From the NCBI GenBank assembly GCA_046565505.1, contig JBKHYJ010000079.1, positions 1 to 64,000 of the forward strand: 64,000 nt of DNA, read 5' to 3'. Source of the stretch: JBKHYJ01 sp046565505. GTDB lineage: Bacteria; Acidobacteriota; Blastocatellia; UBA7656. Below, one piece after another: positions 45,065 through 53,892 of this stretch. The notes beneath the pieces were generated by a model. It made no database searches. It saw only the letters and a list, made by a program, of their open reading frames with translations, and was not told the DNA's origin. The stretch's first letter is position 1, and each line of letters opens with the position of its first letter. The translations under genes and the position numbers were made by a program.

Positions 45065-45280
45065 TCAGCCTCGACCTTCCCACCCTATCTGTTTTAGTTG
45101 TCCGTCTTCGACGATTACCGGCACCGTGGGGTCCCCGCCGCTGAAGGCCAACATTTCTGCCCGAAACTCCAGGTTATCCTGCGCATTCCGGTCTTCGAAA
45201 TTTTTACCTTCCCGCGTATAGTATTCGCGTGCCTTCGCGCAATAAGGGCATCCGGGCTTTGTGTATATTATTATGCTCAA
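45065..45280 (-). CDS. Glutaredoxin-like protein
   Basis: 71 residues of a thioredoxin-fold redox protein with active site CPYC (Cys11, Cys14) and cis-Pro region PTVPVIVEDGQ. It ends IGWEGRG, as in short glutaredoxins of the UXX-star kind. TTG 45280 with AAGGAG about 11 bases upstream. A role in disulfide or cluster handling is inferred from family only. Confidence 0.82.
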   Translation of the reverse strand: MSIIIYTKPGCPYCAKAREYYTREGKNFEDRNAQDNLEFRAEMLAFSGGDPTVPVIVEDGQLKQIGWEGRG

Positions 45281-45386
45281 TTTTGTCTGCTCTCCTTACA
45301 GTGAACTTGAAATTGAAATCAGCCGCCTTCGCGGCTAGTGTACCAAAGCAGCTTTAGGCTGCCAAGTATGCAAATAGAAGTGAGAG

Positions 45387-45415
45387 TTGAGCGCCAATTC
45401 TTCTGATGCTATCCT
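45387..45415 (+). promoter_or_regulatory. Promoter of rpiA
   Basis: TTGAGC (45387-45392), 17-bp spacer, TATCCT (45410-45415). The start would be near 45422. Confidence 0.5.
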
Positions 45416-45471
45416 AGGTCGCCGACCGCCGGACCGGCGGCGTGGTTGGAATCAATCTGAAGGGTCATTAA

Positions 45472-46155
45472 ATGATGAGTGATACGCCAAAGAAGTTAGC
45501 CGCCGAGCGAGCAATCGAATTCGTAAGAGACGGACAGGTCGTCGGGCTCGGGACCGGCTCGACCGCTAAATTCGCAATCGAAGGCATTGCGGCAAGGGTT
45601 CGCGAGGGTCTCAAAGTTACTGGAGTCCCTACGTCGCTCGCGACACAAAGGATGGCTGAAGGGCTCGGAATCCCGCTTACGACTTTAAACGAAGTGCCCG
45701 CCATTGACATCACCATTGATGGGGCCGATGAAGTTGACGGCAGCCTCAATATGATAAAGGGCGGGGGCGGGGCCTTAACGAGAGAAAAACTCGTGGCCTT
45801 GGCGTCACTGAAACGTGTGATCATAGTTGATGAGCGAAAGTTGGTTTCTACCCTCGGCGAATCCTGGCCCGTGCCCGTCGAAGTTTTGCCCTTCGCCTGG
45901 ACAAGGTCCGCGCGGAAGCTTAGTGAGCTTGGATGCGCCGCGGAATTGCGGGGGAGCGTCGGCGAGCCTCTTGAGACTGATAACGGAAACTATATTCTCG
46001 ATTGTAGGTTCGGGCCGATAGCGAACGCGCCAGACATGGAAAAGAGGATCAAGCTCATACCTGGAGTCATTGAGTGCGGGTTGTTCATAGGGATTGCGGA
46101 CCTGCTCGTCATTGGATTCGACGGCCGCGTTGAGGTCAGGGAACGGCAGCCTTGA
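45472..46155 (+). CDS. rpiA: Ribose-5-phosphate isomerase A
   Basis: Interconverts ribose 5-phosphate and ribulose 5-phosphate (pentose phosphate pathway). The 227 residues have GLGTGSTAKF, ITIDGADEVD (catalytic Asp), IKGGGGALTREK and LDCRFGPIAN, all family motifs. ATG 45472 or 45475 are both close to the ribosome site; the difference is one residue. It is a single gene with its own promoter. Confidence 0.95.
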   Translation: MMSDTPKKLAAERAIEFVRDGQVVGLGTGSTAKFAIEGIAARVREGLKVTGVPTSLATQRMAEGLGIPLTTLNEVPAIDITIDGADEVDGSLNMIKGGGGALTREKLVALASLKRVIIVDERKLVSTLGESWPVPVEVLPFAWTRSARKLSELGCAAELRGSVGEPLETDNGNYILDCRFGPIANAPDMEKRIKLIPGVIECGLFIGIADLLVIGFDGRVEVRERQP

Positions 46156-46179
46156 CCCGGGCCGGGGAATAAAAGTTCT

Positions 46180-46207
46180 TTGCCGAATGTGAGTTATTAT
46201 GTAGAAT
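46180..46207 (+). promoter_or_regulatory. Promoter of the small ferredoxin-like gene
   Basis: TTGCCG (46180-46185), 16-bp spacer, TAGAAT (46202-46207). Confidence 0.45.
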
Positions 46208-46246
46208 GCTCCGCGCCCCCTAACCAATTTTTCTCGGAGGCACACG

Positions 46247-46558
46247 GTGAATGACTCGGAGTGGAGGGAAGGGCTCTTTGAGCAGTTCGATGAGTTAGTC
46301 GAAATAGAAATCTGCCACAGCCTAGCCAAAGTCCCTGAGAAGAATAAGCTGTTGCGCTGCTTCCAATATATCAAGACCGATACAATATCTTTCGGGGACT
46401 ACTGCTGGAATGGAGACTGTGTGAATTGCCAGGTCTGGTACGACGCGGGCGATGGGGAGATTAAGTCCGCGCTCGCCTGCCGCCTCTATGTAAGGCCGGG
46501 GATGGTAATAACGAACCTCAGCGCCTCTTTGAAGACTGACCTGAGTGATATAAGTTAG
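46247..46558 (+). CDS. Small [2Fe-2S] ferredoxin-like protein
   Basis: 103 residues with Cys53, 58, 61 and 78 in a C-x4-C-x2-C-x16-C arrangement (CWNGDCVNC...AC), the plant-type [2Fe-2S] pattern but with a shorter last gap than the usual ~30. GGAGG precedes GTG 46247. The tail overlaps the 3' end of the TetR gene by 4 bp (convergent). An electron-transfer role is inferred. Partner unknown. Confidence 0.72.
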   Translation: MNDSEWREGLFEQFDELVEIEICHSLAKVPEKNKLLRCFQYIKTDTISFGDYCWNGDCVNCQVWYDAGDGEIKSALACRLYVRPGMVITNLSASLKTDLSDIS

Positions 46559-47202
46559 GCTTCGTTCCTGGGCCTGAAAAGAAAGCGATAGATCATGTTC
46601 GAGAGAGCCTCGATGGCGCGGTTCTTATCGAATTCACAACAGCCGGTGACATAATCCTGCGACAGGTCGAAGACTACTCTGTGTACCACGAACGCGGCGG
46701 CTTCGACATCAATATCCCAGGTCAAGCCTGCCTTGTTCGCCAGAGAGATTAGTTCTTGTAGTCTTCCGATAGAGCGGTCCATTACACCCTTATGGCGCGC
46801 GGCAAACTCCGCGTCTTTTAATACCAATTCATGAATTACTCTGTGAAGGCCGGAGTGGTTTTGCTTGTCAACGATAGCGTTTGCGACTGCCTGCCTAATC
46901 CTCGACTTCAGCTCGGAGTCAAAGAGATGCTCCGGCCTCATCCCGGCAAAGATGTTCTTGAATAGCTCGTCGGCCAAGCGGTCAAATATCGTCAATAATA
47001 ACTGCCGCTTGTCCGTGAAGTAGACGTAAAACGAGCCGACGCTCACCCCGGCTTCTGCGGCTATATCATTGGAAGTAGTCTTCTCGTAACCCCGCTCCTG
47101 AAATAGCCGTATGGCCGCGTTGATGATTTTCTCTTTAGTTTGTTTGCTGCGCGCCTGTTTAGGGTCAGCCGGGACGCTTAATGCTGAGGTCTCTCCCATC
47201 AT
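46555..47202 (-). CDS. TetR-family transcriptional regulator
   Basis: 215 residues: N-terminal helix-turn-helix (KIINAAIRLFQERGYEKTTS, then NDIAAEAGVSVGSFYVYF), typical of TetR, and a ligand-binding C-terminus. GAGGAG precedes ATG 47202. The adjacent gene is divergent (47402). No clear operator palindrome was seen in the 199-bp spacer. The ligand is unknown. Confidence 0.93.
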   Translation of the reverse strand: MMGETSALSVPADPKQARSKQTKEKIINAAIRLFQERGYEKTTSNDIAAEAGVSVGSFYVYFTDKRQLLLTIFDRLADELFKNIFAGMRPEHLFDSELKSRIRQAVANAIVDKQNHSGLHRVIHELVLKDAEFAARHKGVMDRSIGRLQELISLANKAGLTWDIDVEAAAFVVHRVVFDLSQDYVTGCCEFDKNRAIEALSNMIYRFLFRPRNEA

Positions 47203-47321
47203 TCTCCTCTACGAAATCTAGGTAAAGTGGCTTAATTTCTCGACATTATATCAATCTCTGAAGGTTTATTCAAAATATTTCTCCGCAAACTGAGATTCGG
47301 CTCATATTATTTTCGCAAAAC

Positions 47322-47350
47322 TTGAGTTCATATTCAGCGCGCGTTACACT
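47322..47350 (+). promoter_or_regulatory. Possible promoter of the small secreted gene
   Basis: TTGAGT (47322-47327), 17-bp spacer, TACACT (47345-47350). It lies in the spacer shared with the TetR gene. Confidence 0.4.
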
Positions 47351-47401
47351 GGGAATCGAGCAGCATAAGAATTCTTTGAGACGGAAAGGAAAGAAAAAGC
47401 C

Positions 47402-47758
47402 ATGCGCAAGGGGGGTTCAAAGTATATAGGTTTGGCCCTAGTTTTGACGATGATCGCCGTTCTTTCTCCGGCATCAGGTCAGAGTGTCAGCCGCGCGCTG
47501 ACGATCACGCGCGCCGCGAAGATCGGCGGGCAGCCGATTACTCCCGGAAAATATACCGTCGAGTTTGACGAGAAGAAGGATGGGGAAATTGCCATTTCAA
47601 AGGACGGTAAACAGGTACTTAAAGCGTCATACAAGCTGACAGAGTTAACGAAAGCGCCCTCAGATAGTGCGGTCGTCTTTGCCTCGGGGACGGATGGCTC
47701 TTTGTACGTGCGGAGGATCGAAATGAAGGGTATGAAGTCCGCCCTTCAATTTGAATAG
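47402..47758 (+). CDS. Small secreted protein
   Basis: 118 residues with a signal peptide ending near SGQ (about 27-29) and a beta-rich mature part (GGQPITPGKYTVEFDEKKDG; KDGKQVLKASYKLTEL). No family recognised. AAGGAAAG precedes ATG 47402. It is divergent from the TetR gene and may be its target. A GC hairpin (47776-47801) follows. Confidence 0.75.
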   Translation: MRKGGSKYIGLALVLTMIAVLSPASGQSVSRALTITRAAKIGGQPITPGKYTVEFDEKKDGEIAISKDGKQVLKASYKLTELTKAPSDSAVVFASGTDGSLYVRRIEMKGMKSALQFE

Positions 47759-47775
47759 AATTCCTGAACGGCCTG

Positions 47776-47801
47776 GGGCCGCCTTTTATTCGGGGCGGCC
47801 C
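47776..47801 (+). terminator. Terminator-like hairpin
   Basis: GGGCCGCC (47776-47783) and GGCGGCCC (47794-47801), 10-nt loop, just after the small secreted gene. No T-run follows. Confidence 0.5.
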
Positions 47802-47912
47802 ACATCTCTTAGAGCTTACGGAAGCGACGGTTGTTAGTTATCGCATGGCCCCTGTTCATGTAAGAATTCCATCGCCGACTCAGGCACTGCCCGACGTGTG
47901 CGCCTCTTTTGA

Positions 47913-47941
47913 TTGCCGCCGATTAGCTCGAATGCTATCCT
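47913..47941 (+). promoter_or_regulatory. Promoter of the quinone-reductase-like gene
   Basis: TTGCCG (47913-47918), 17-bp spacer, TATCCT (47936-47941). Confidence 0.45.
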
Positions 47942-47991
47942 TGTCATCTTTTGTTCGTTAATCAATTCTGTCCCTAATGGAGGAGCCGCGC

Positions 47992-49020
47992 ATGAAAGCT
48001 GTCGTCATCAATGGACATGGCGGGGAAGAGGTATTGGAAGTTGCCGAGCTTGCCGAGCCTGAAATAGCGGAGAATGAGGCTTTGGTAAGGGTGAAGGCGT
48101 GCGCACTGAATCACCTTGACGTTTGGATTCGCAAAGGCATTCGAGGCGTAGAGATACCGATGCCTCACATACTGGGCTCTGACATATCAGGCGTGGTCGA
48201 GCGGGTCGGCCCCCTTGTAAAGAACGCGAAGCCCGGCGACGAAGTAGTGCTTTCTCCGGGCTTGTCCTGCATGCATTGTGAATACTGCCTATCGGGGCGT
48301 GATAATCTTTGCTCCTTTTACGACATACTCGGTTACCGCAGCAATGGGGGCTATGCGGAATTTGTCAAAGTCCCTTCGTTTAACATAATCCCTAAGCCCA
48401 GGAGTTTGAGCTTTGAAGAGGCCGCGTCAGTCCCCCTGGTCTTTCTGACTGCCTGGCATATGCTCGTCAACCGTGTAAACCTCAAGCCGGGCGAGGTACT
48501 ACTGGTGCACGCGGCGGGCAGTGGCGTAGGCTCGGCGGCGATTCAAATTGGCAAGCTGCTCGGCGCGCGCGTCTTTGCCACCGCGAGCACTGATGAGAAA
48601 CTCGATAAAGCGAAGGCGTTGGGCGCGGACGAAGTGGTTAACTACCAGGAGCAGGATTTTCTTGAAGCGGTCCGAAGATTGACGGGCAAGCGTGGCGTCG
48701 ATGTCGTGTTCGAGCACACGGGTGAAGCTACCTGGGAAAAGAGCATCCGCAGCCTCGCGCGGGGGGGCCGTCTGGTCACCTGCGGGGCAACCTCGGGCTA
48801 CAATGGCGACCTGGATATAAGGTACTTGTTCTCGCGGCAAATAAGCCTCAACGGCTCATATATGGGATCGAAGCCCGAGCTATTAGAAGTCATGAAGTTT
48901 TTTAATGATGGGAGATTGAAGGCTGTGATAGATCGAGTCCTTCCGCTCGGGAACGCTGTAGAGGCGCACAGGGCTCTGGAAGACCGTGCGCAATTCGGGA
49001 AGGTAGTTCTAACGCCCTAA
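47992..49020 (+). CDS. Zinc-binding MDR oxidoreductase (quinone-reductase-like)
   Basis: 342-residue medium-chain dehydrogenase. It has the N-terminal GroES-like fold (MKAVVINGHGGEEVL, CALNHLDVWIRKG), a structural zinc-type Cys cluster (CMHCEYCLSGRDNLC), the NADP Rossmann region (AGSGVGSAAIQIGK) and a C-terminal cap. At the usual catalytic zinc Cys (GVCHSD in the 8007 gene) it has NHLDV, so it is of the quinone/enoyl-reductase type. GGAGGAG precedes ATG 47992. Substrate unknown. Confidence 0.9.
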   Translation: MKAVVINGHGGEEVLEVAELAEPEIAENEALVRVKACALNHLDVWIRKGIRGVEIPMPHILGSDISGVVERVGPLVKNAKPGDEVVLSPGLSCMHCEYCLSGRDNLCSFYDILGYRSNGGYAEFVKVPSFNIIPKPRSLSFEEAASVPLVFLTAWHMLVNRVNLKPGEVLLVHAAGSGVGSAAIQIGKLLGARVFATASTDEKLDKAKALGADEVVNYQEQDFLEAVRRLTGKRGVDVVFEHTGEATWEKSIRSLARGGRLVTCGATSGYNGDLDIRYLFSRQISLNGSYMGSKPELLEVMKFFNDGRLKAVIDRVLPLGNAVEAHRALEDRAQFGKVVLTP

Positions 49021-49023
49021 GAT

Positions 49024-49068
49024 GATTCTTGAGCCTGAGTCTGGATTCACAACTCAGGCTCAAGAATC
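49024..49068. terminator. Perfect 17-bp hairpin overlapping the end of mqnE
   Basis: Left arm 49024-49040, right arm 49052-49068, 11-nt loop, all 17 pairs perfect. The right arm lies in the last codons of mqnE (encoding ILEPEL and stop), so it can terminate both convergent transcripts. No T-run. Confidence 0.65.
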
Positions 49069-50228
49069 CTTGCCGGCTGGTTCAATACAGTCAAGGTCGT
49101 ACGCGATTGCGCTGATTGACCCGGCACATCGCAGGGTTGCACAGGGTTGTAGAGCGTGTCGCGTTCGACAGGGATTCGGCCCGCGCCGCGAATCAATTCT
49201 TCAATACCCGTCCTCGTCAACTGGTTCTCGTGTCCTTCCGCGAGGTAAGATTCCATCAAGGTCCCGCCCTGGTTAATTGTGCCGTCGAGGTCGTCCGCGC
49301 CGAACCGGAGCGCGACCTGCGCTATATTCGTGCCCAGCATCACCCAGTAAGCTTTTATATGCGGGACGTTATCGAGCATCAACCTTGATACGGCAATGGT
49401 CTTGAGGCTATCGATGGCTGAAGGCCCCGGCAGGTGCGACAAATCCGTGCCCTTTGGATGAAACGCCAGCGGGATAAAGCACATGAATCCGCCGGTCTTA
49501 TCCTGAAGCTCTCTGAGCTTGACGAGATGATCCACGCGATCCTCATAAGACTCCACATGTCCGTAAAGCATCGTCGCGTTTGTCTGAATTCCTCGCCTGT
49601 GAACCTTTTCGGACAGTTCCAGCCATCGCGCGCCTGAAGTCTTATGCGCGCATATCTTACTCCGGGTAGGCTCACGCAAAATCTCAGCTCCGCCGCCAGG
49701 GCAGCTATCAAGTCCCGCCGCGATCAACCCGTCGATAACCTCTTCGTCGCTCATCCTGCACACCCGCGTCAAATGATCTAACTCCACCATAGTGAAGGCT
49801 TTGAGGTGCATGTCTGGAAAGTTTTGTTTAAGCCCGCTCAGCAATGAGGTGTAATAATCGAATTGTAAACGCGGGTGCAGGCCCCCCACTATATGGAGCT
49901 CGCGCGCACCCTCCTGATAAGCTTTCCGAGCCACGTCTATGCACTCTCGGACTGACCATTCGTATGCTTCTGGATGACGGACCCTGCGATAGAATCCGCA
50001 GAACGCGCAATCCGATATGCACACGTTCGTGTAATTCATGTGGCGATTCACGTTGTAATAAGTTCTGTCGCCGTTGATGCGCTCGCGGACGCGGTTAGCC
50101 AAAGCGCCTACCGCCAGAAGGTCATCGCTTTGAAACAGGGCCACGCCATCATCGAATGACAGGCGCTCCTGTGCATCAATCTTTTCGGTTATGTCTTTAA
50201 GTCCCGCACGCGGGGAAGTCGCGCTCAT
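49047..50228 (-). CDS. mqnE: Aminofutalosine synthase (futalosine menaquinone pathway)
   Basis: Radical SAM enzyme that adds the adenosyl radical to the chorismate-derived vinyl ether. The cluster motif VCISDCAFC (C-x3-C-x2-C) is followed by GARELHIVGGLHP, CPGGGAEIL, and PLAFHPKGTDL. The HIVGGLHP and PGGGAE motifs separate MqnE from MqnC. The 393-residue start at ATG 50228 follows GGAGAG; ATG 50240 and GTG 50252 are alternatives. No other mqn gene is adjacent. It implies menaquinone as a respiratory quinone. Confidence 0.92.
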   Translation of the reverse strand: MSATSPRAGLKDITEKIDAQERLSFDDGVALFQSDDLLAVGALANRVRERINGDRTYYNVNRHMNYTNVCISDCAFCGFYRRVRHPEAYEWSVRECIDVARKAYQEGARELHIVGGLHPRLQFDYYTSLLSGLKQNFPDMHLKAFTMVELDHLTRVCRMSDEEVIDGLIAAGLDSCPGGGAEILREPTRSKICAHKTSGARWLELSEKVHRRGIQTNATMLYGHVESYEDRVDHLVKLRELQDKTGGFMCFIPLAFHPKGTDLSHLPGPSAIDSLKTIAVSRLMLDNVPHIKAYWVMLGTNIAQVALRFGADDLDGTINQGGTLMESYLAEGHENQLTRTGIEELIRGAGRIPVERDTLYNPVQPCDVPGQSAQSRTTLTVLNQPARILEPEL

Positions 50229-50371
50229 CTGTCTCTCCATCACCACTGCCACAATAGCTTACTGTCATTATCCTTAACCAGATTATACAAAGGATTACAG
50301 GTTGTACCAAACACCTAAAAGTCTGGAAGGCTCTCTCGACACGAGAATTCGATAACCGTATCTTTAAAGAC

Positions 50372-51490
50372 CTAGTTGTTCTTCAAGTACAGGGCAATAC
50401 CTGCCACCAGCAGTAGGAACAGGATGAAGAAAGCTATCTTCCAGATGCTATAAGGTCTGTCGCCCTGGACTTCGCCGGTCCGGGCGTTGATCATCACCTG
50501 GTAGATTTTTTGATTGAATCTGTACGCGCCGATGTAGACTGGCAGGAGTATGTGTTTGAAGGTGATTCCTGAGTATGACGTGTCGATGTTGTGAATCCTC
50601 TGTTCGTCGCCGCCTATGTCCTTCCTGACATCATCTTCGATCAGGCCGGCCATTATCGTCTTTGCTTCTTCAAACCCCGCGGCGAGTCCGACCTCATAGC
50701 GTTGCGCTTTATAGCCCGCGATATACGCGGGGTCGTATGGTCTTATTACCCCAAGGTCCCACGGCTCAAGGGCCGCGAGACGCGGGCGTGAGACTGACCT
50801 TGTTGCCGCGACTAGAACATCGTCGAACCGGCGAGACACCTCCCCCGAAGCAGAATACCAGCGCGTCCTCTGCACCTGGCGCGTCCTGGTGACGGAATTC
50901 CCCTGGGCGTCTCGGTCGGTGTAGGTCTCAGTCACGTAATAGTGCTCGCCGCGCTCCCCCGCGTAGCGAGAATCGGTCATCGCGTCATAAGTCCAGAAGG
51001 GGAGATACACTCCTTTGATCGACTCCTGATACGCGAGCCTCTTGAGCGCGTTCGGCGCGAACCACCTGCTTGAAAGCCACCTCTTTATCGATTCATTCGC
51101 TTGCTGCTGTGTTACATAGAACGGCAGCAGCCCGTTAGGGGCGACTATCGGGTCCGCGGATTTCGGCTGAGCTACGATCGAGCTTCCGCAGAACGGGCAC
51201 TCGCCCGCGACTTCCGGCGGCATAAACGTCACAGTGGCGCCGCACCTGGCGCAACTGACTTCGAGAGCGTTCTCGCCGACCGTCCCCATCTGTTCAGAAC
51301 TAGGGTGAAGGTATTGCTCATAAGGCCGCTCGGTGACTGCGTCATCCGTCCGCGGGATGGGCTCTTTCCGGCCGCAGTAAGGGCAGCTCAGGCAGTTTTC
51401 TTCCGGGTCGAAAACCAGGTCGGCCCCGCACCCGGGGCATGGGAAACGCTCGGGCTTGCGCCCCCGACTGGTTTTCTCTGACTCCACCAT
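50372..51490 (-). CDS. Zinc-ribbon tail-anchored membrane protein
   Basis: 372 residues. Two zinc ribbons lie in the N-terminal half (CPGCGAD...CPYCGRKE and CARCGA...CPFCGSS, about 19-110). A globular domain follows (LLPFYVTQQQANESIKRWL, KGVYLPFWTYDAM), and a C-terminal membrane helix (IAFFILFLLLVAGIALYL). Known in bacteria as a zinc-ribbon family of unknown function. Start ATG 51490. It stands alone, with the RHH gene upstream. Confidence 0.82.
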   Translation of the reverse strand: MVESEKTSRGRKPERFPCPGCGADLVFDPEENCLSCPYCGRKEPIPRTDDAVTERPYEQYLHPSSEQMGTVGENALEVSCARCGATVTFMPPEVAGECPFCGSSIVAQPKSADPIVAPNGLLPFYVTQQQANESIKRWLSSRWFAPNALKRLAYQESIKGVYLPFWTYDAMTDSRYAGERGEHYYVTETYTDRDAQGNSVTRTRQVQRTRWYSASGEVSRRFDDVLVAATRSVSRPRLAALEPWDLGVIRPYDPAYIAGYKAQRYEVGLAAGFEEAKTIMAGLIEDDVRKDIGGDEQRIHNIDTSYSGITFKHILLPVYIGAYRFNQKIYQVMINARTGEVQGDRPYSIWKIAFFILFLLLVAGIALYLKNN

Positions 51491-51556
51491 CAAAACTAAG
51501 GTAGCCTATACTGGTGCGGCCGGCAATGATATTGGTCGGGCAAAGGGCAAAATAAT

Positions 51557-51576
51557 AGCGCGCCTCGTGGCGCGCT
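51557..51576 (-). terminator. Terminator of the ribbon-helix-helix gene
   Basis: AGCGCGCC-TCGT-GGCGCGCT, an 8-bp stem with 4-nt loop; on the minus strand it is followed by ATTATTTT. Confidence 0.7.
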
Positions 51577-51654
51577 TAATCACATTAATTTAAGATGCGG
51601 GACGTTTAGCCGAACGTGAAGCCCGCGCCCGCTATGCCGCCCATCATTTTAAGC

Positions 51655-52104
51655 CTAACGGGTTTGCTCGGGCCTTACGATCTCTTTCAGCTCTGATCGG
51701 AGGCGCTCGATCTCAGATATTCTTTCAGAGATGCGGCTGAAGAGCGTCTCCTGAGCCTTAATGCCTTCGCTGATTAAGAATGCGGCGGACTCTGACCGGC
51801 TCTTAAAGATGCCCGACTGCACAAGCGCGTCTAGCTTTTTCAAAGAATCGTCGTTGACTCTGACCATCACGACATGATCCCTGGCGGACAGGGCCGACTC
51901 GATGGCCTTGCCTATAGACTCTGTGGCCTTGTTGATGACTTCGCCTGTCTTTTGGGCGACCTCTTTGACAGAAGAGGCGATGTCGTCGAACCCTGTCGTC
52001 CGCCGCGTCTCGTCATTAGGCATCGTAGTCACGACAATGTCATCCTGATCCAGTTTCTTCTCTTCTATGATTACGTCCCCGAATGAATCTCTCTCGTCTC
52101 GCAT
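51655..52104 (-). CDS. Ribbon-helix-helix-type protein
   Basis: 149 residues. A polar N-terminal part (DDIVVTTMPNDETRRTTGF) is followed by a helical region, and then a C-terminal RHH-like domain (VRVNDDSLKKLDALVQSGIF, then KSRSESAAFLISEGI). A DNA-binding or toxin-antitoxin-like role is inferred. There is no partner toxin adjacent. The helical tail (RISERISEIERLRSELKEIV) may oligomerise. GGAGG precedes ATG 52104. Confidence 0.75.
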   Translation of the reverse strand: MRDERDSFGDVIIEEKKLDQDDIVVTTMPNDETRRTTGFDDIASSVKEVAQKTGEVINKATESIGKAIESALSARDHVVMVRVNDDSLKKLDALVQSGIFKSRSESAAFLISEGIKAQETLFSRISERISEIERLRSELKEIVRPEQTR

Positions 52105-52414
52105 TCTAAAGCCCTCCTTACGTCATGGTCTGTAACATGATTACGTCACCTGGGTCTGGAAGGTTCCAGGCTGATTGGCGGCGAAAAAACGCGGCGGCGA
52201 GGGGCCGGCCGCGCCTCACAATCGTTGATGTGAGGCGGATGATTAAACCCGTTGCGGATCAAAGCCCGGTACAATAATATGAAAAATTTTGAGAAATTGG
52301 TGGCGGCCTGATTACGTCTGTGTGAGGCAGCGTACCTGGCCCGACGCCGGTGCGGGTGGAGTGATATGATGTCTTGTTGAAGAGCAACCCTTCGGCCGCT
52401 TGCGAGATTTAACC
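52105..52414. other. Spacer upstream of mgtE
   Basis: 310 bp. It holds a 9-bp perfect hairpin (CGCCTCACA 52212-52220 with TGTGAGGCG 52229-52237). TGATTACGTC occurs at 52139 and 52311. I did not recognise an M-box magnesium riboswitch and see no gene. Confidence 0.5.
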
Positions 52415-53800
52415 ATGATGGAAACAGGAAAGAAACTTGCGACTCATTCGGCGATTACGGTCTCTGTTATTCGGAAACTGCTGCATCGCGGCGCGCACGC
52501 GCACCTCGCGCGCATCTTCACGAAAGCCTACCCGGTCGAGGTCGCGCGCGTGCTTTCGATGTTGAGGGGGCCGGAACGCACGAACGCCTTTGCGATTCTT
52601 CTGGACGAATGCGACGTGTCGCACGTGGCGAGCGTGCTCAGCGAAATGGCGCCGGCCGAAAGCGTCGCGCTGCTCGAAGAGCTTGAGCCGAAGCAAATAG
52701 CCGAACACCTGAGCGAATTGCCGGCCGACGACGCCACGTTCCTCGCCTCGCGCTTGCCCGATCCTTTGAAGTCTCAGGTCCTCGCGCTAATGGAAGCCGA
52801 GCCCGCCGCCGACGTTCGCGAGCTGCTTGAGCACGAAGAGCGGACCGCCGGGCGCATCATGACTCGCGATTTTTTCGCGCTCGAAGAGGACATCACAATC
52901 GCCGAGGCGGTGGCTGCGTTGCAGAAGAGGTCGGAAGAGTTTGAGATGGCCTTTTACGTCTACGTCATGGACAAGCGCGACCACCTGGTCGGCGTCGTTA
53001 GTTTGAGAAAGCTTCTGACTACTCACCCCGCGACGCAGTTAAAGCGAGTGATGGTGCCTGACGTGATAAGCGCGAAGACCACCGCGGACCAGCAGGAAGT
53101 CGCCAGGCTGGTGGCCGAGTACAATCTGCTCGCGATCCCCATCACGGACGACGAAGACAAGCTTGTGGGCATCGTGACGGTTGACGACATTATAGACGTG
53201 TTGCAAGAGGAGGCCGCAGAGGACCTCCTCGCCCTCGCTGGCGTGACGGCTGAGGAGCGCGTAACGACGAGCGCGTCAAGGTCGCTGCGCCTGCGCGCGC
53301 CCTGGCTCCTGCTGAACCTCGGGACAACTTTCTTGCCCGCATTCGTAATCTCCCAGTTCGATTACTCTATAGAGAAGCTGCCGATTCTCGCCGCCCTGAT
53401 TACCATGCCGATGGGCATGGGCGGGAATAGCGCCACCCAGACGGTGACGGTGATCATCCGGGGGCTGGCGTTAAACGAAATGTCCAGCGTATCCCAGGTC
53501 ACGTTGAAACAACTCGTCGTGGGACTCGGCAACGGCCTGTTAAATGGGCTCGTCGGCGCGGTCGTGGTGTCTGCGTTTTTCAAAAATGCGTGGCTCGGGC
53601 TGGTGCTCGCTATGGCGATGATTATCAACATGATTGTGGCCGCCCTGGCCGGCACTCTGATCCCCGTGACTCTCAAGAAACTGCGCATTGACCCGGCCGT
53701 CGCCTCGACGGTTTTTGTGACGACATGCACGGATGTGGGCGGGTCGCTCTCGTTTCTCGGCATTGCCACGCTGTTGATGAAGCTGTTGAAGGTGGGGTAG
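52415..53800 (+). CDS. mgtE: Magnesium transporter MgtE
   Basis: Mg2+ channel of the inner membrane. The 461 residues have an N-terminal helical Mg-sensing domain (about 20-130; LSELPADDATFLASRLPD), two CBS domains (about 135-260; GRIMTRDFFALEEDITIAEA) and five membrane helices. The helices contain PMGMGGNSATQTVTVIIRG, the family pore signature. ATG 52415 is chosen; the ribosome site is poor. It ends before a strong convergent hairpin. Confidence 0.95.
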   Translation: MMETGKKLATHSAITVSVIRKLLHRGAHAHLARIFTKAYPVEVARVLSMLRGPERTNAFAILLDECDVSHVASVLSEMAPAESVALLEELEPKQIAEHLSELPADDATFLASRLPDPLKSQVLALMEAEPAADVRELLEHEERTAGRIMTRDFFALEEDITIAEAVAALQKRSEEFEMAFYVYVMDKRDHLVGVVSLRKLLTTHPATQLKRVMVPDVISAKTTADQQEVARLVAEYNLLAIPITDDEDKLVGIVTVDDIIDVLQEEAAEDLLALAGVTAEERVTTSASRSLRLRAPWLLLNLGTTFLPAFVISQFDYSIEKLPILAALITMPMGMGGNSATQTVTVIIRGLALNEMSSVSQVTLKQLVVGLGNGLLNGLVGAVVVSAFFKNAWLGLVLAMAMIINMIVAALAGTLIPVTLKKLRIDPAVASTVFVTTCTDVGGSLSFLGIATLLMKLLKVG

Positions 53801-53840
53801 TCATAGCGGAAGGCTCGGGCAGGTTGCTTGAGGCCGGGGG

Positions 53841-53881
53841 TGAGGCATGCGTATGAGTGATGCGCTCATACGCATGCCTCA
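53841..53881. terminator. Perfect 17-bp bidirectional hairpin
   Basis: Arms 53841-53857 and 53865-53881, 7-nt loop, all 17 pairs match. It lies between the convergent mgtE and lipoprotein genes. No T-run on either side. Confidence 0.65.
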
Positions 53882-53892
53882 GTTAAAGAAAA

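Noticed and set aside
51608..51649. A 13-codon glycine-rich frame after the ribbon-helix-helix gene (MMGGIAGAGFTFG)
   Set aside because: Too short to support without conservation, and no ribosome site.
52105..52414. Magnesium riboswitch (M-box) upstream of mgtE
   Set aside because: Only a single 9-bp hairpin is visible; the conserved M-box core was not recognisable by eye.
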